The notes: generated from the letters alone by a model not told the origin. 64,000 bases of DNA from Bryobacterales bacterium (GCA_016789745.1 JAEUQF010000452.1:20385-84384), one strand, 5' to 3'; positions 48,634 to 57,483 are shown, counted from the stretch's first letter. A program made the numbers and translations.

Positions 48634-49794
48634 GTGCGCTTAGTCGCCACCATTTTCCGCAATACCGAAATCCTCCTACTCGTCGCAGTAACCCTCACGC
48701 ACTGGCTGTTTTGGCTGCATTGGCGGAAACAGGCGCGTGCGCAGGGGTCGCCGTACCGCCGATTGGTGAAACTGGCGGTTGGGTTATCGCTGTGCTGGGC
48801 ATCGATTTCGATCATCGGCAATCTCCGTCCGGTGGCGATGCGTTTCGAGACGGGTCCAACCGCGACCTGGATCAAAGGGATGGGCGAACTCTGGGGGATC
48901 ACGGTGGGCGCGGCGTTGACGCTGTACCTGATCGTGGTGAATCTGGAGCAGCGGTACAAGCCGGAGCGGCGTGAGTTTCTGGACGCGGCACGAACGGCGA
49001 TTCTGGCAGCGCCGGCGGTGTTCACGGCCTATGGCACGGGGATCGGCCGCAGCGACTATGAAATGAAGGAAATCGACATCCGCATTCCCGGGTTGCACAA
49101 GGACCTGCAGGGACTGCGAATTCTGCACCTGAGCGACATCCACCTGAGTCCCTTTCTGAGTGAGCGGGAGTTGGCGCGGGTGATCGACATGGGCAACGAA
49201 GCGCGGGCGAAGTTGTGCGTGGTGACGGGCGATTTCATAACCAACGGGCTTGATCCGCTGGAAGCCTGCATGGATCAACTGGCACGGATCCGCTGTGAGG
49301 CGGGGGTGCTGGGGTGCAACGGCAACCACGAGATCTTCGCGCGGGCCGAGGAGCGGACGCGGCAACTGGGCGGGGCGCGGGGGATGCGCATTCTGCGCGA
49401 CGAGACGGCGGTGCTGCGGTTCGGCGATGCGCGGCTTAATATCGCCGGAGTGGACTACCAACGTTTCCATGAGCCGTACCTGGTGCACACGGCGCGGCAC
49501 AAGCAGGAAGGCATGGTAAACCTGCTGCTGTCGCATAATCCGGATGTGTTCCCGGTGGCGGCCAAGCAGGGGTGGGATCTGACACTGGCGGGGCATACGC
49601 ACGGCGGGCAGATCACGGTTGAGATCCTGCACCAATGGGCGAACGTGGCGCGGATGTTCACGCCGTACGTGTCGGGCAAGTATGAGCAGGACGGCAAGAG
49701 CCTGTATGTGACGCGGGGAATCGGCACGGTGGGTGTGCCGGCGCGCGTGGGAGCGCCACCGGAGGTAAGCATCATCCGCCTGTGCGCTTCCTGA
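48634..49794 (+). CDS. membrane-anchored metallophosphoesterase (YkuE-like)
   Basis: The 386-residue protein starts with several hydrophobic helices (LLLVAVTLTHWLFWLHW, LAVGLSLCWASISIIG, GELWGITVGAALTLYLIVV, AAPAVFTAYGTGIG) and then a calcineurin-like phosphoesterase domain: LSDIHLS, GDFITNG, CNGNHEIF, LLLSHNPDVFP and LAGHTHGGQ. All metal ligands appear present. Such proteins hydrolyse phosphate esters of lipids such as UDP-diacylglucosamine, or other substrates, at the membrane. GTG at 48634 is the chosen start; the longer in-frame extension is antisense to the radical SAM gene. It overlaps the next gene by 13 bases. Confidence 0.88.
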   Translation: MRLVATIFRNTEILLLVAVTLTHWLFWLHWRKQARAQGSPYRRLVKLAVGLSLCWASISIIGNLRPVAMRFETGPTATWIKGMGELWGITVGAALTLYLIVVNLEQRYKPERREFLDAARTAILAAPAVFTAYGTGIGRSDYEMKEIDIRIPGLHKDLQGLRILHLSDIHLSPFLSERELARVIDMGNEARAKLCVVTGDFITNGLDPLEACMDQLARIRCEAGVLGCNGNHEIFARAEERTRQLGGARGMRILRDETAVLRFGDARLNIAGVDYQRFHEPYLVHTARHKQEGMVNLLLSHNPDVFPVAAKQGWDLTLAGHTHGGQITVEILHQWANVARMFTPYVSGKYEQDGKSLYVTRGIGTVGVPARVGAPPEVSIIRLCAS

Positions 49795-50522
49795 TCCTGA
49801 GCGACATTCACGGGAACAAACATGCCCTGGATGCCGTGCTGGCGGACAGCACGGGACAGTGGGACCAGGTGGTGTGTTTAGGCGACATTGTCGGCTACGG
49901 CGGACACCCGAACGAGGTGACGGCCTGGGTGAAGCAGAACGCTTCGACGGTGATCCGCGGCAACCATGACCGGGCCTGTTGCGGGGATGAGGCGCTGGAG
50001 TGGTTCAACCGGCCGGCGCAGCAGGCGGCGTTGTGGACGCTGGAGCATCTGGAGCCGGCGCACCGGCAGTACCTGCAGGAGCTGCCTCCAGGCCCGGTGG
50101 CGGTGGCGAACTTCTGGGCGGTGCACGGATCGCCGGCGGACGAGGATGAATACATCACGGATCGTAGCGATGCCGAAGTAGCGGCGCGCTACATGCCTGG
50201 TGAGATCTGCTTCTTCGGGCACACGCACTATCAGGGTGGATTTGGGGTACGACGCGGGCGGGTATGGGAGTTGGCGCCGCCGAAGGGCAAGGAAGTGGAG
50301 CGCTGCCATGAGTTGGAGAACGACACGGTGTATCTGTTGAACCCCGGCTCGATCGGGCAGCCCCGGGATCACGACCCGCGGGCGGCCTATGCGCTGTTCG
50401 ACAGTGTGACGAAGACGCTGGCGATGCGGCGGGTGGCGTATGCGGTGGAAGCGGCGCAGAAATCCATTCGCGATGCGGGATTGCCGGCGTGGCTGGCGGA
50501 CCGGCTACGCGTTGGGCGCTGA
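49782..50522 (+). CDS. cytosolic metallophosphoesterase (YfcE/ApaH-like)
   Basis: The 246-residue protein begins with GTG (overlapping the previous gene by 13 bases) and shows the phosphoesterase motifs in order: FLILSDIHGNKHALDAV, VVCLGDIVGYGG, VIRGNHDRA, ANFWAVHGSP, CFFGHTHYQ and LLNPGSIGQPRD. These fit the YfcE/MJ0936 group of small metal-dependent phosphodiesterases/phosphatases. The substrate is not readable. Together with the preceding gene it forms a two-gene phosphoesterase operon and is convergent with a sulfatase (overlap of 18 bases). Confidence 0.9.
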   Translation: MRFLILSDIHGNKHALDAVLADSTGQWDQVVCLGDIVGYGGHPNEVTAWVKQNASTVIRGNHDRACCGDEALEWFNRPAQQAALWTLEHLEPAHRQYLQELPPGPVAVANFWAVHGSPADEDEYITDRSDAEVAARYMPGEICFFGHTHYQGGFGVRRGRVWELAPPKGKEVERCHELENDTVYLLNPGSIGQPRDHDPRAAYALFDSVTKTLAMRRVAYAVEAAQKSIRDAGLPAWLADRLRVGR

Positions 50523-51845
50523 GCGGCCCTGTTCCAGCAGCGTTCGGAGCGAAGCCTGGAGCTTTGCCTGCAATGAATTGCCGGCGAGGTTGCGGTTCTC
50601 TCCCGGATCTTCGTTGTAGTCATACAACTCGGTGAGTCCGTTGCTCCACTCGGTGTAGCGATGGCGTTCGGTACGCACGCTGGCGCCGTTGACACCACCG
50701 GCGCGGGTCTGGAAGGTGTAGGCCGGTTTCTCCCAGCGGGCGTTGGGATTTTCCAGCAGCGGGCGCAGGCTCTTGCCCTGCACACCTTGGGGGGCAGGCA
50801 GGCCGCAGAGGTCGGCGAGGGTGGGATAGAGGTCGATCAACTCCACCGTGCGCGGGCTGGCTTTGGCGGCAGCTTTTCCCGGCGCGCTGATGAGGAATGG
50901 CACGCGCGTGGCGGGTTCAAAGAGGCTCTGCTTGGACCACATGCCTTTCTCGCCGAGGTGGAAGCCATGGTCGCCGAAGAAGCTGATGACGGTGGTTTCG
51001 CGCAGGCCCTGGCGGTCGAGTTCTTCGATGAGGCGGCCGAGCTGGGCGTCCATGAAAGACGTCGCGGCGTAGTAGGCGGCAATGGCCTGGCGGGCAAGTT
51101 TGGGCGAGGCTTCGCGTTCGATGAAGAGGTCGAAGTTGTCGCGATAGGCCGGCGGTTTGCCGGAGGGGAGAGAAGCGAAGTCTGCCGGCAGTTCCATGCG
51201 ATCCGGGTTGTAGAGATCGAAGTGCTTCTTAGGAGCGAGGAACGGCACATGCGGTTTGGCGTAGCCGGCGGCGAGGAAGAAGGGCTTGTCCTTGGGGCGG
51301 TTGCGAAGCAGTTCGATGGCCTTGGAGGTGTTGCGGAAGTCGGGCTGGTCTTCTTCGGAGTCCAGGGCCAGCCAGCGGTCGGCGATGGGCTTGCGTTCGG
51401 CGAGCGACCGGGCTGGGGGATTTTCGTTCAATCGGGTAGCACCTACATCCCAGGCCCTGTCGTCATCCAGGCCGCCGTGGAAGATCTTGCCGCTTGCGGC
51501 CGTCCAGTAGCCGTTGTTGCGGAAGTGTTGCGGCAGGGTGACGACGTCGGGCATGCGGCGGCGGAACCAGACGTTGTTGTTGACGATGCCGGCGACCGGA
51601 GGGCGGCGGCCGGTGAGGAGAGAACTGCGGCTGGGATTGCAGAGCGGGTACTGGCAGTAGGCACGGTCGAAGCGCACGCCCTGGCGCGCCAAACGGTCGA
51701 TGTTGGGGGTGAGCGCGCGGGCGCCGTAGCAGCCGAGGTGGGTGTTCTGGTCGTCGACAGCGAGGAAAAGCACATTCAGCGGCCGGCGGGTTTGGGCGGC
51801 GGCAGCGGCGGCTGTGGAGAGCAGGAAGGATCGGCGGGTGGACAT
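50505..51845 (-). CDS. exported sulfatase (iduronate-2-sulfatase/choline-sulfatase-like)
   Basis: The 446-residue protein begins with a twin-arginine leader (MSTRRSFLLSTAAAAAA) and a type I sulfatase domain. VLFLAVDDQNTHLGCYGARALTPNIDRLARQGVRFDRAYCQYPLC leads to the formylglycine site C69-N-P-S-R-S-S-L-L-T-G, where C69 is modified by formylglycine-generating enzyme. VISFFGDHGFHLGEKGMWSKQSLFE supplies the second metal motif. The protein should remove sulfate from a glycan or sulfated alcohol in the periplasm; the family split suggests iduronate-type sulfatases but the substrate is not fixed. It is divergent from the photolyase gene and convergent with the phosphoesterase. Confidence 0.9.
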   Translation of the reverse strand: MSTRRSFLLSTAAAAAAQTRRPLNVLFLAVDDQNTHLGCYGARALTPNIDRLARQGVRFDRAYCQYPLCNPSRSSLLTGRRPPVAGIVNNNVWFRRRMPDVVTLPQHFRNNGYWTAASGKIFHGGLDDDRAWDVGATRLNENPPARSLAERKPIADRWLALDSEEDQPDFRNTSKAIELLRNRPKDKPFFLAAGYAKPHVPFLAPKKHFDLYNPDRMELPADFASLPSGKPPAYRDNFDLFIEREASPKLARQAIAAYYAATSFMDAQLGRLIEELDRQGLRETTVISFFGDHGFHLGEKGMWSKQSLFEPATRVPFLISAPGKAAAKASPRTVELIDLYPTLADLCGLPAPQGVQGKSLRPLLENPNARWEKPAYTFQTRAGGVNGASVRTERHRYTEWSNGLTELYDYNEDPGENRNLAGNSLQAKLQASLRTLLEQGRSAPNA

Positions 51846-51910
51846 GGGGAATGGATCAGGGTTATCACAAAAGCCACTTCCCTGCCCCGGCGGTGCGTCT
51901 AAGAAGGTGG

Positions 51911-53434
51911 ATGCGGAATCTTGTGGTGGTATTGGGCGACCAGCTTGACCGGGAGTCGGCTGCATTCGATGGCTTCGATCGTTCCTCGGACCGTGTGTGG
52001 ATGGCGGAGGCGGCGGGCGAGTCGACGTATGTGTGGAGCCACAAGGCGCGGATCGCGATCTTTTTGGCGGCGATGCGGCACTTCCGCGATGGGTTGGATG
52101 TGCCGGTGGAGTATCGCCGGTTGAACGATGCGGAGAACACGGGCACGCTGGAGGGGGAGTTGCGGGCGTCGCTGGCTCGGTTGCAGCCGCAGGCGGTGGT
52201 GGTGGTGGAGCCAGGGGAGTATCGCATCGAACAGATGCTGCGGCGGGTGGCCGGCGAGGCGGGTGTGCCACTGGAGATCCGGCCGGACCGGCACTTTCTG
52301 TGCTCGAAGGGCGAGTTTGCTGAACATGCCAAGGGGAAGAAGAAGTTGCTGCTGGAGTTCTTCTATCGCTGGATGCGGCAGCGGAGCGGCGTCCTGATGG
52401 AGGGTAGCAAGCCGGCGGGCGGGGACTGGAATTTCGATACGGAGAATCGGAAGAGCTTTCCGAAGACGGGGCCGGCGTTTCTGCGGGCTCCCGTGACGTT
52501 CGCGCCCGATGAGACGACCGCTGAGGTGTTGCGGCTGGTGGAGGAGCGATTCCCGCAGCATCCGGGGCGGCTGGCGCATTTCGATTGGCCGGTGACACGG
52601 GCGCAGGCTTTGCAGGCGTTGGAAGATTTCGTGCGGCACCGGCTGCCGCTGTTCGGGCAGTTTCAGGATGCGATGTGGACGCGGGAGCCGTACCTGTATC
52701 ATTCGCGGATATCGGCGGGGCTGAACTTGAAACTACTGCGGACGCGGGAGGTGTTGGAGGCGGCCGAGAACGCCTATCGCCAGGGGCATGCGCCGATTGC
52801 TTCGGTGGAGGGCTTCGTGCGGCAGATCCTGGGCTGGCGCGAGTATGTGCGCGGCGTCTATTGGCAGTTCATGCCGGGCTATGAGGAGAGCAACGCGCTG
52901 GAGGCGCATGAGCCGCTGCCGGGCTTTTACTGGGATGGCGAGACGGAGATGAACTGCCTGCGAGAGGCGATCGGGCAGACGTTGGATTACGGCTATGCGC
53001 AACATATCCAGAGGCTGATGGTGACGGGGCTATATGCGTTGCTGTTGGGAGTGGAGCCGCGGCAGATTCATGAGTGGTATTTGGCGGTGTACATCGATGC
53101 GGTGGAGTGGGTGGAGATGCCGAACGTGATCGGGATGTCGCAGTTTGCCGATGGGGGCAAGATGTCGACGAAGCCGTATATTGCGAGCGGGAAGTATGTG
53201 CAGCGGATGAGCAACTACTGTGCCGGGTGCCGGTATGATCCGGCGAAGGCGACGGGGGCGGAGGCATGCCCGTTCACGACGCTGTATTGGGACTTTTTGG
53301 ATAGGCATGAGGCGTTTCTGGCGGGGGTGCCGCGGATGGAGATGCAGTTGCGGAATCTGCGGAAGATGAGTGAGGGAGAGCGGGCGGCAATCCGGGCGCA
53401 GGCGCTGCGGCATGTGGAGAGTTTGCGGGCGTAA
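51911..53434 (+). CDS. prokaryotic (6-4) photolyase, FeS-BCP group (PhrB-like)
   Basis: The 507-residue protein is a deoxyribodipyrimidine photolyase-related enzyme. From the ATG at 51911 it begins RNLVVVLGDQLD. Four cysteines, C349 (EMNCLR), C437 and C440 (NYCAGC) and C453 (EACPF), match the FeS cluster ligands of Agrobacterium PhrB with a uniform offset of one residue, which supports both the family and the start. WTREPYLYHSRISAGLNL and YDWFLAV-like LAVYIDAVEWVEMPNVIGMSQFADGG line the FAD site. It should repair UV (6-4) photoproducts using FAD, a lumazine antenna and light. The antisense overlap with 53030-54190 covers its last 405 bases. Confidence 0.95.
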   Translation: MRNLVVVLGDQLDRESAAFDGFDRSSDRVWMAEAAGESTYVWSHKARIAIFLAAMRHFRDGLDVPVEYRRLNDAENTGTLEGELRASLARLQPQAVVVVEPGEYRIEQMLRRVAGEAGVPLEIRPDRHFLCSKGEFAEHAKGKKKLLLEFFYRWMRQRSGVLMEGSKPAGGDWNFDTENRKSFPKTGPAFLRAPVTFAPDETTAEVLRLVEERFPQHPGRLAHFDWPVTRAQALQALEDFVRHRLPLFGQFQDAMWTREPYLYHSRISAGLNLKLLRTREVLEAAENAYRQGHAPIASVEGFVRQILGWREYVRGVYWQFMPGYEESNALEAHEPLPGFYWDGETEMNCLREAIGQTLDYGYAQHIQRLMVTGLYALLLGVEPRQIHEWYLAVYIDAVEWVEMPNVIGMSQFADGGKMSTKPYIASGKYVQRMSNYCAGCRYDPAKATGAEACPFTTLYWDFLDRHEAFLAGVPRMEMQLRNLRKMSEGERAAIRAQALRHVESLRA

Positions 53435-54190
53435 GGCCAGCCCGGCCGCCGGGAAGTATTCGGTTGTGAAAGATCGGTGCGCCATCTCAACGCGGGTTAC
53501 GGGGTGAGGGTTGCGATTGGCTTCGCCCGTTGAGCGGCGGAAGAAGCGGCCTAAGGAGAAGCCTTCTTGTTCGTCGCCGTTTGGCTTCGCTTGTTCCTGT
53601 TTGGCGAAGTGATCGCGGAGCGTCTGTTCGGCGGTGGCGGCGAGGTGGACGTCGCGGCGGTAGCGGCCTTTGTCGCTCTTGTCGATGGCGGCGTCGACTT
53701 TCTGCACTTCGGTTAGGACCGAGGGTTCCGATTTGGCTTCGGTCTCACGGCGGTAGCGGGCCTCGTTCTTGAGGTCGCGGAGTTCCTTGACGTACTTGTG
53801 GAAGGAACGCTCGGCGCGGGTGGCGTAGGTGGCCAGGGTGCGGACCTTGCGTTCGAGACTTTCGGTGAGGAACGGGTCGCGGGTGGGGGTGGCGGACTCG
53901 GCATGGAGTTCGACTTCGGCACACTCGCACCGGTGTTGGGTCCAGGCGGCGTGAAGGATGCGGTTGAAGACGAACTCCTGGTAGCCGGCGTCGGGAGCGA
54001 ACTGCTGGCGGAGGGTGGATTCGAGGGTCTCGAAGGCGGCTTCCTGGCCGGGGAGAATCACAAGGGTTTTGGCGGTGAAGCCGTGTTTCGTGGCGTTCTG
54101 CGACGAGGCTGCCTTTCCGGCTTCGGTCCGCGGCCCCGTGGAGTGCTGGGCGTTTGCCTTGTTGGCGATCATCTGAGCGGCGGATGCCAT
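53030..54190 (-). CDS. hypothetical protein of a repeated acidobacterial family, running into the photolyase antisense
   Basis: The reading frame gives 386 residues. The first part has IANKANAQHSTGPRTEAGKAASSQNATKHGF, a pattern I have seen in families of hypothetical proteins present in many copies in acidobacteria. It is helical and charged to about residue 235 (SFHKYVKELRDLKNEARYRRETEAKSE, FFRRSTGEANRN). From about residue 250 the chain is the antisense of the photolyase gene and consists of Arg/Pro/His/Leu-rich sequence with no domain character. The real protein probably ended near 53440 and its stop has been lost by frameshift or mutation. Function unknown. Confidence 0.6.
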   Translation of the reverse strand: MASAAQMIANKANAQHSTGPRTEAGKAASSQNATKHGFTAKTLVILPGQEAAFETLESTLRQQFAPDAGYQEFVFNRILHAAWTQHRCECAEVELHAESATPTRDPFLTESLERKVRTLATYATRAERSFHKYVKELRDLKNEARYRRETEAKSEPSVLTEVQKVDAAIDKSDKGRYRRDVHLAATAEQTLRDHFAKQEQAKPNGDEQEGFSLGRFFRRSTGEANRNPHPVTRVEMAHRSFTTEYFPAAGLALRPQTLHMPQRLRPDCRPLSLTHLPQIPQLHLHPRHPRQKRLMPIQKVPIQRRERACLRPRRLRRIIPAPGTVVAHPLHILPARNIRLRRHLAPIGKLRHPDHVRHLHPLHRIDVHRQIPLMNLPRLHSQQQRI

Positions 54191-54377
54191 GGTGGTTTCT
54201 CCTTTTTCGTTTCGGGCGTTGTGGGCGATGGCGACCGCCCGACTGAAATGTACACCCGAGGGTCGGAAAAGGTGGGGTGCGGCGGGGGTTAGCGAGATGC
54301 TGTTTTCGTTTTGGAATGAGTGAGTTTCGGGATATTTTCAACTCTTGTGAACGACAGGAGCCGGCATACATTGCCCG

Positions 54378-54398
54378 ACCGCGCATTTGATGCGCGGT
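54378..54398. terminator. perfect 9-bp inverted repeat, possible terminator
   Basis: ACCGCGCAT, a 3-base TTG loop and ATGCGCGGT form a perfect stem. It lies in the 230-base gap (54191-54420) between the RND stop and the start of the hypothetical gene, which otherwise holds no gene I can see. On the plus strand it is followed by ttcgccgcatttt; on the minus strand there is no T-run. It may end the minus-strand RND operon or mark the edge of the G-rich block. Confidence 0.35.
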
Positions 54399-54420
54399 TT
54401 CGCCGCATTTTCCTGCCCCC

Positions 54421-57400
54421 TTATCGGCGCCCCTTCAACACCACGCAAAGGGCAGGCAGTGCCAGGAACGTCAGAAACAGAGTAGAGGCCAGGCCACCCA
54501 CCACGACTGTAGCCAGGGGCCGCTGCACATCCGACCCGATGCCGGTCGCCCGTGCCGCGGGCACCATACCGAGCAGCGCCACCACGATCATCATCAAGAC
54601 CGGGCGCAGTTGGGAGAGCGCTCCTTGCACCACCGCGTCATGCACCGTCGTATCCGGAACTCGGAGCCGCTGGTTAATCTCGGAGACCACCAGCACCCCA
54701 CTCATTACGGCCACGCCGAACAAGCTGATAAAGCCCACCGCCGCCGACACACTCAGGTTGATCCCGCGCAGCCACAGAAACAGAATCCCGCCCACCAACG
54801 AAAACGGCACATTCAACAGCACAATCCCCGCGTCCTTGGTGTTACCAAAAGCAAAGAAGAGCCAGACAAAGATGATGCCGACAGTCAACGGCATCACCAT
54901 ACTCAACCGCCGCTTGGCGCGGGTGAGGTTGTCGAACTGCCCACCCCACTCCACGCGATACCCTTCCGCCAGTTTGACCTGCGCCGCGAACTTTTCCTGC
55001 GCCTCCGCGGCAAAGCTACCCTGATCGCGGCCGCGGATGTTGGTGCGCACGGCAATCTGGCGGCGGTTCTCCCGCCGCGCAATCACACTCTGCCCGTCGA
55101 CAATCTCAATCTTCGCCAGTTGCGAAAGCGGAATGCGCGCGCCGGCCCGCGTGGGCACCAGCATAGACCCAATGACGTTCGGATCCGCACGAGCCTCCGG
55201 CGTATAGCGCACCGCCAAGTCAAAGCGCCGCTCGCCTTCAAAGATATTCGAGACGACCCGTCCGCCGATGGCCAACTCGATCTGATCCTGCACATCGCGC
55301 ACGCGCACACCGAAGCGCGCCATCTTCTCGCGGTCCAATTGGATCGTCAGTTGCGGCTGCTCGGCTTCCTGTTCGATGGCCGAATCGGCAGCGCCGGGAA
55401 TGGACCGGATCATTTTCAAGGTCTCCTGGGCACGCGCCCGCAGCACGCCCAGATCCGGCCCCACGAGAATCACCGCCAGGTCCGCCGAGGAGCCCGTAAC
55501 CACTTCGGTCACCGTGTCGATGATCGGCTGCGTGATGTTGAAGGTGGCACCGGGAATCACCTCCGGCATGAGCCGCGAGAGATCGTTCACCAGATCGGCC
55601 TTCGTGCGCCCGGCCGGCCACTGGTCATACGGCTGCAGGGTGACGAGCAACTCAACGCGATTCGGCCCGAAGGGATCCGTACCCGCATCATTTCGTCCTG
55701 ACTGAGACCCCACCGCACGAATCTCCGGGAATTTGCGCAGCGTCGTGCGCATCTGTTCGGCGACGCGCGCTGTTTTCTCCAGCGAAGTTCCCGGCGGCAG
55801 ATTGGACCGGATCCAAATGGTGCCCTCATCCAAGGTGGGCAGAAACTCGCTGCCGAGCGAGCCGCCCAGCACGAAGGCAGCGGCAACAATCGCGCCGGCC
55901 AGACCCACCACCACCCAGGCTCGTTTGAGAGTCACTTGCAGCACCCGCTCATAGGCGCGCGCCAGCCAGACCAGCACGGGATTGTCCCAATGCTTGGCGC
56001 CGTTGCGGAACAGGAACGTGGCCAGCACCGGCACCAGCGTGAGGGCGATCAGCATCGCCCCCAGCAGGGCGTAGCAGACGGTAAAAGCCATGGGGGTAAA
56101 CAGACGCCGCTCCACACGCTCCAACGTGAAGAGCGGGACGTAGGCGGAAATAATGATAATCAACGAGAAGAATAGCGGCGACTCCACCTCCAGCGCCGAG
56201 TCCCGCACCGCTTTGAAGACGCCGTCCGGCCCCTGCGGCTTGCGCTTGTGGAAGGTGTGGAGCACGCGCTCCACCATAATCAGCGAACCATCCACGATGA
56301 TGCCGAAGTCAATCGCGCCCAAACTCAGCAGATTCGCGGGAATGCCCGTTAAATACATGCATCCGAACGCGAACAGTAAGGCCAGCGGAATGGTCACCGC
56401 GGTCAACAGGGCCGCCTGGAAGCTACCCAGAAACAACAGCAGGATGAACACGACAATCAACAGCCCTTCCACCAGCGTCTTGGCCACGGTAGCCAGGGTG
56501 TTGTTCACCAGCTCGGTGCGGTCGTAAATGACATTCATCTTCACGCCGCCGGGGAGCGACCCATTCAGTTCGTCCACCGCATCGTGCACGCGAGTCAACA
56601 CCTCGCTGGGATTCTGTCCGCGGCGCATCAGCACGATGCCTTCCACGCCGCCGGTGCGTTCCTGCAGGCCAAAGATGCCGGTGGGCGGCGCCGCTCCCAG
56701 CGATACCCGGCCAAGGTCTCGCACATAAACCGGCACGCCCTTGTTTTCCGCCACGACACTGTTTTCGATATCGGCGACCGACTTCAACAGGCCCACGCCG
56801 CGCACCGCCAGCGACTGTTCGCGGTTGTCGAGCAGGGCGCCGCCCGCGTTCTGGTTACTCTCCTCCACCGCCGTGGCCAGATCACTGAGCGACAGGTTGT
56901 ATTTCTCCAGGGCCAGCGGATTGATCTGGATCTGGTACTGCTTGACAAGCCCTCCGAACGGCACCACGTCGGCAACGCCGCTAGCCTGCAGCAGGCGCGG
57001 ATAGACCACCCAGTCCTGCAGTTCGCGCAATTGACGGGATTCGAGCCCGCCGCCCTCCAGGCTGTAACGAAACAGCTCGCCGATCGGGGTTGCCATGGGG
57101 GCCAACGTCGGTGTCAGGCCTTCGGGCAGTGTTGCCTCGCGCAGTTTCTCAATGACTACCTGCCGCGCGAAGTAGTCGTTGGTACCGTACTCGAACGTGA
57201 GCTCATTCGACGAAAGGCCGAAGATAGTTCGGGAACGGCGGGAGATGACGTTCGGCACACTGTTCAGCGCCCGCTCGATGGGAATGGTTACCTGCTGCTC
57301 CACCTCTTCGGCGGCCAGCCCGGGCACCATCGTGATGACCTCCACGGTGGTGTCGGAGATATCCGGATAGGCCTCAATCTTCAGTTGCGTGAAGCTCCAA

Positions 57401-57483
57401 ACGCCAAACAGGACCAGGGCAACCGCCGCAATGATCGACAGAAAGCGCTGTTCCAGCGCCAGACGCAGCAGCCGCGCAATCAT
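54421..57483 (-). CDS. HME-RND efflux pump (CzcA/CusA-type)
   Basis: The 1020-residue inner-membrane protein has the RND layout of two six-helix halves and two large periplasmic loops. Heavy-metal-efflux marks are DFGIIVDGSLIMVERVLH in helix 4, with the proton-relay Asp, and EFLPTLDEGTIWIRSNLPPGTSLEKT in the pore loop. The second half ends GVAVMSGVLVVSEINQRL and VMMIVVALLGMVPAARATGIGSDVQRPLATVVVGG. The pore loop reads TIWIRSNLP rather than the YMPTTLP found in CusA, so the Cu/Ag-binding Met is missing and the metal is not copper/silver by this sign; the substrate is uncertain. It is the last gene of an operon with DUF190, adaptor and TolC, its start overlapping DUF190 by 4 bases. Confidence 0.93.
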   Translation of the reverse strand: MIARLLRLALEQRFLSIIAAVALVLFGVWSFTQLKIEAYPDISDTTVEVITMVPGLAAEEVEQQVTIPIERALNSVPNVISRRSRTIFGLSSNELTFEYGTNDYFARQVVIEKLREATLPEGLTPTLAPMATPIGELFRYSLEGGGLESRQLRELQDWVVYPRLLQASGVADVVPFGGLVKQYQIQINPLALEKYNLSLSDLATAVEESNQNAGGALLDNREQSLAVRGVGLLKSVADIENSVVAENKGVPVYVRDLGRVSLGAAPPTGIFGLQERTGGVEGIVLMRRGQNPSEVLTRVHDAVDELNGSLPGGVKMNVIYDRTELVNNTLATVAKTLVEGLLIVVFILLLFLGSFQAALLTAVTIPLALLFAFGCMYLTGIPANLLSLGAIDFGIIVDGSLIMVERVLHTFHKRKPQGPDGVFKAVRDSALEVESPLFFSLIIIISAYVPLFTLERVERRLFTPMAFTVCYALLGAMLIALTLVPVLATFLFRNGAKHWDNPVLVWLARAYERVLQVTLKRAWVVVGLAGAIVAAAFVLGGSLGSEFLPTLDEGTIWIRSNLPPGTSLEKTARVAEQMRTTLRKFPEIRAVGSQSGRNDAGTDPFGPNRVELLVTLQPYDQWPAGRTKADLVNDLSRLMPEVIPGATFNITQPIIDTVTEVVTGSSADLAVILVGPDLGVLRARAQETLKMIRSIPGAADSAIEQEAEQPQLTIQLDREKMARFGVRVRDVQDQIELAIGGRVVSNIFEGERRFDLAVRYTPEARADPNVIGSMLVPTRAGARIPLSQLAKIEIVDGQSVIARRENRRQIAVRTNIRGRDQGSFAAEAQEKFAAQVKLAEGYRVEWGGQFDNLTRAKRRLSMVMPLTVGIIFVWLFFAFGNTKDAGIVLLNVPFSLVGGILFLWLRGINLSVSAAVGFISLFGVAVMSGVLVVSEINQRLRVPDTTVHDAVVQGALSQLRPVLMMIVVALLGMVPAARATGIGSDVQRPLATVVVGGLASTLFLTFLALPALCVVLKGRR

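Noticed and set aside
51846..52598. Long N-terminal extension of the sulfatase reading frame
   Set aside because: It is antisense to the photolyase and Pro/Ser/Thr-rich; the Tat leader starts at 51845.
54610..55701. Plus-strand open frame of 363 codons opposite the RND pump
   Set aside because: It is a high-GC shadow of the pump gene with His/Arg-rich sequence and no motif.
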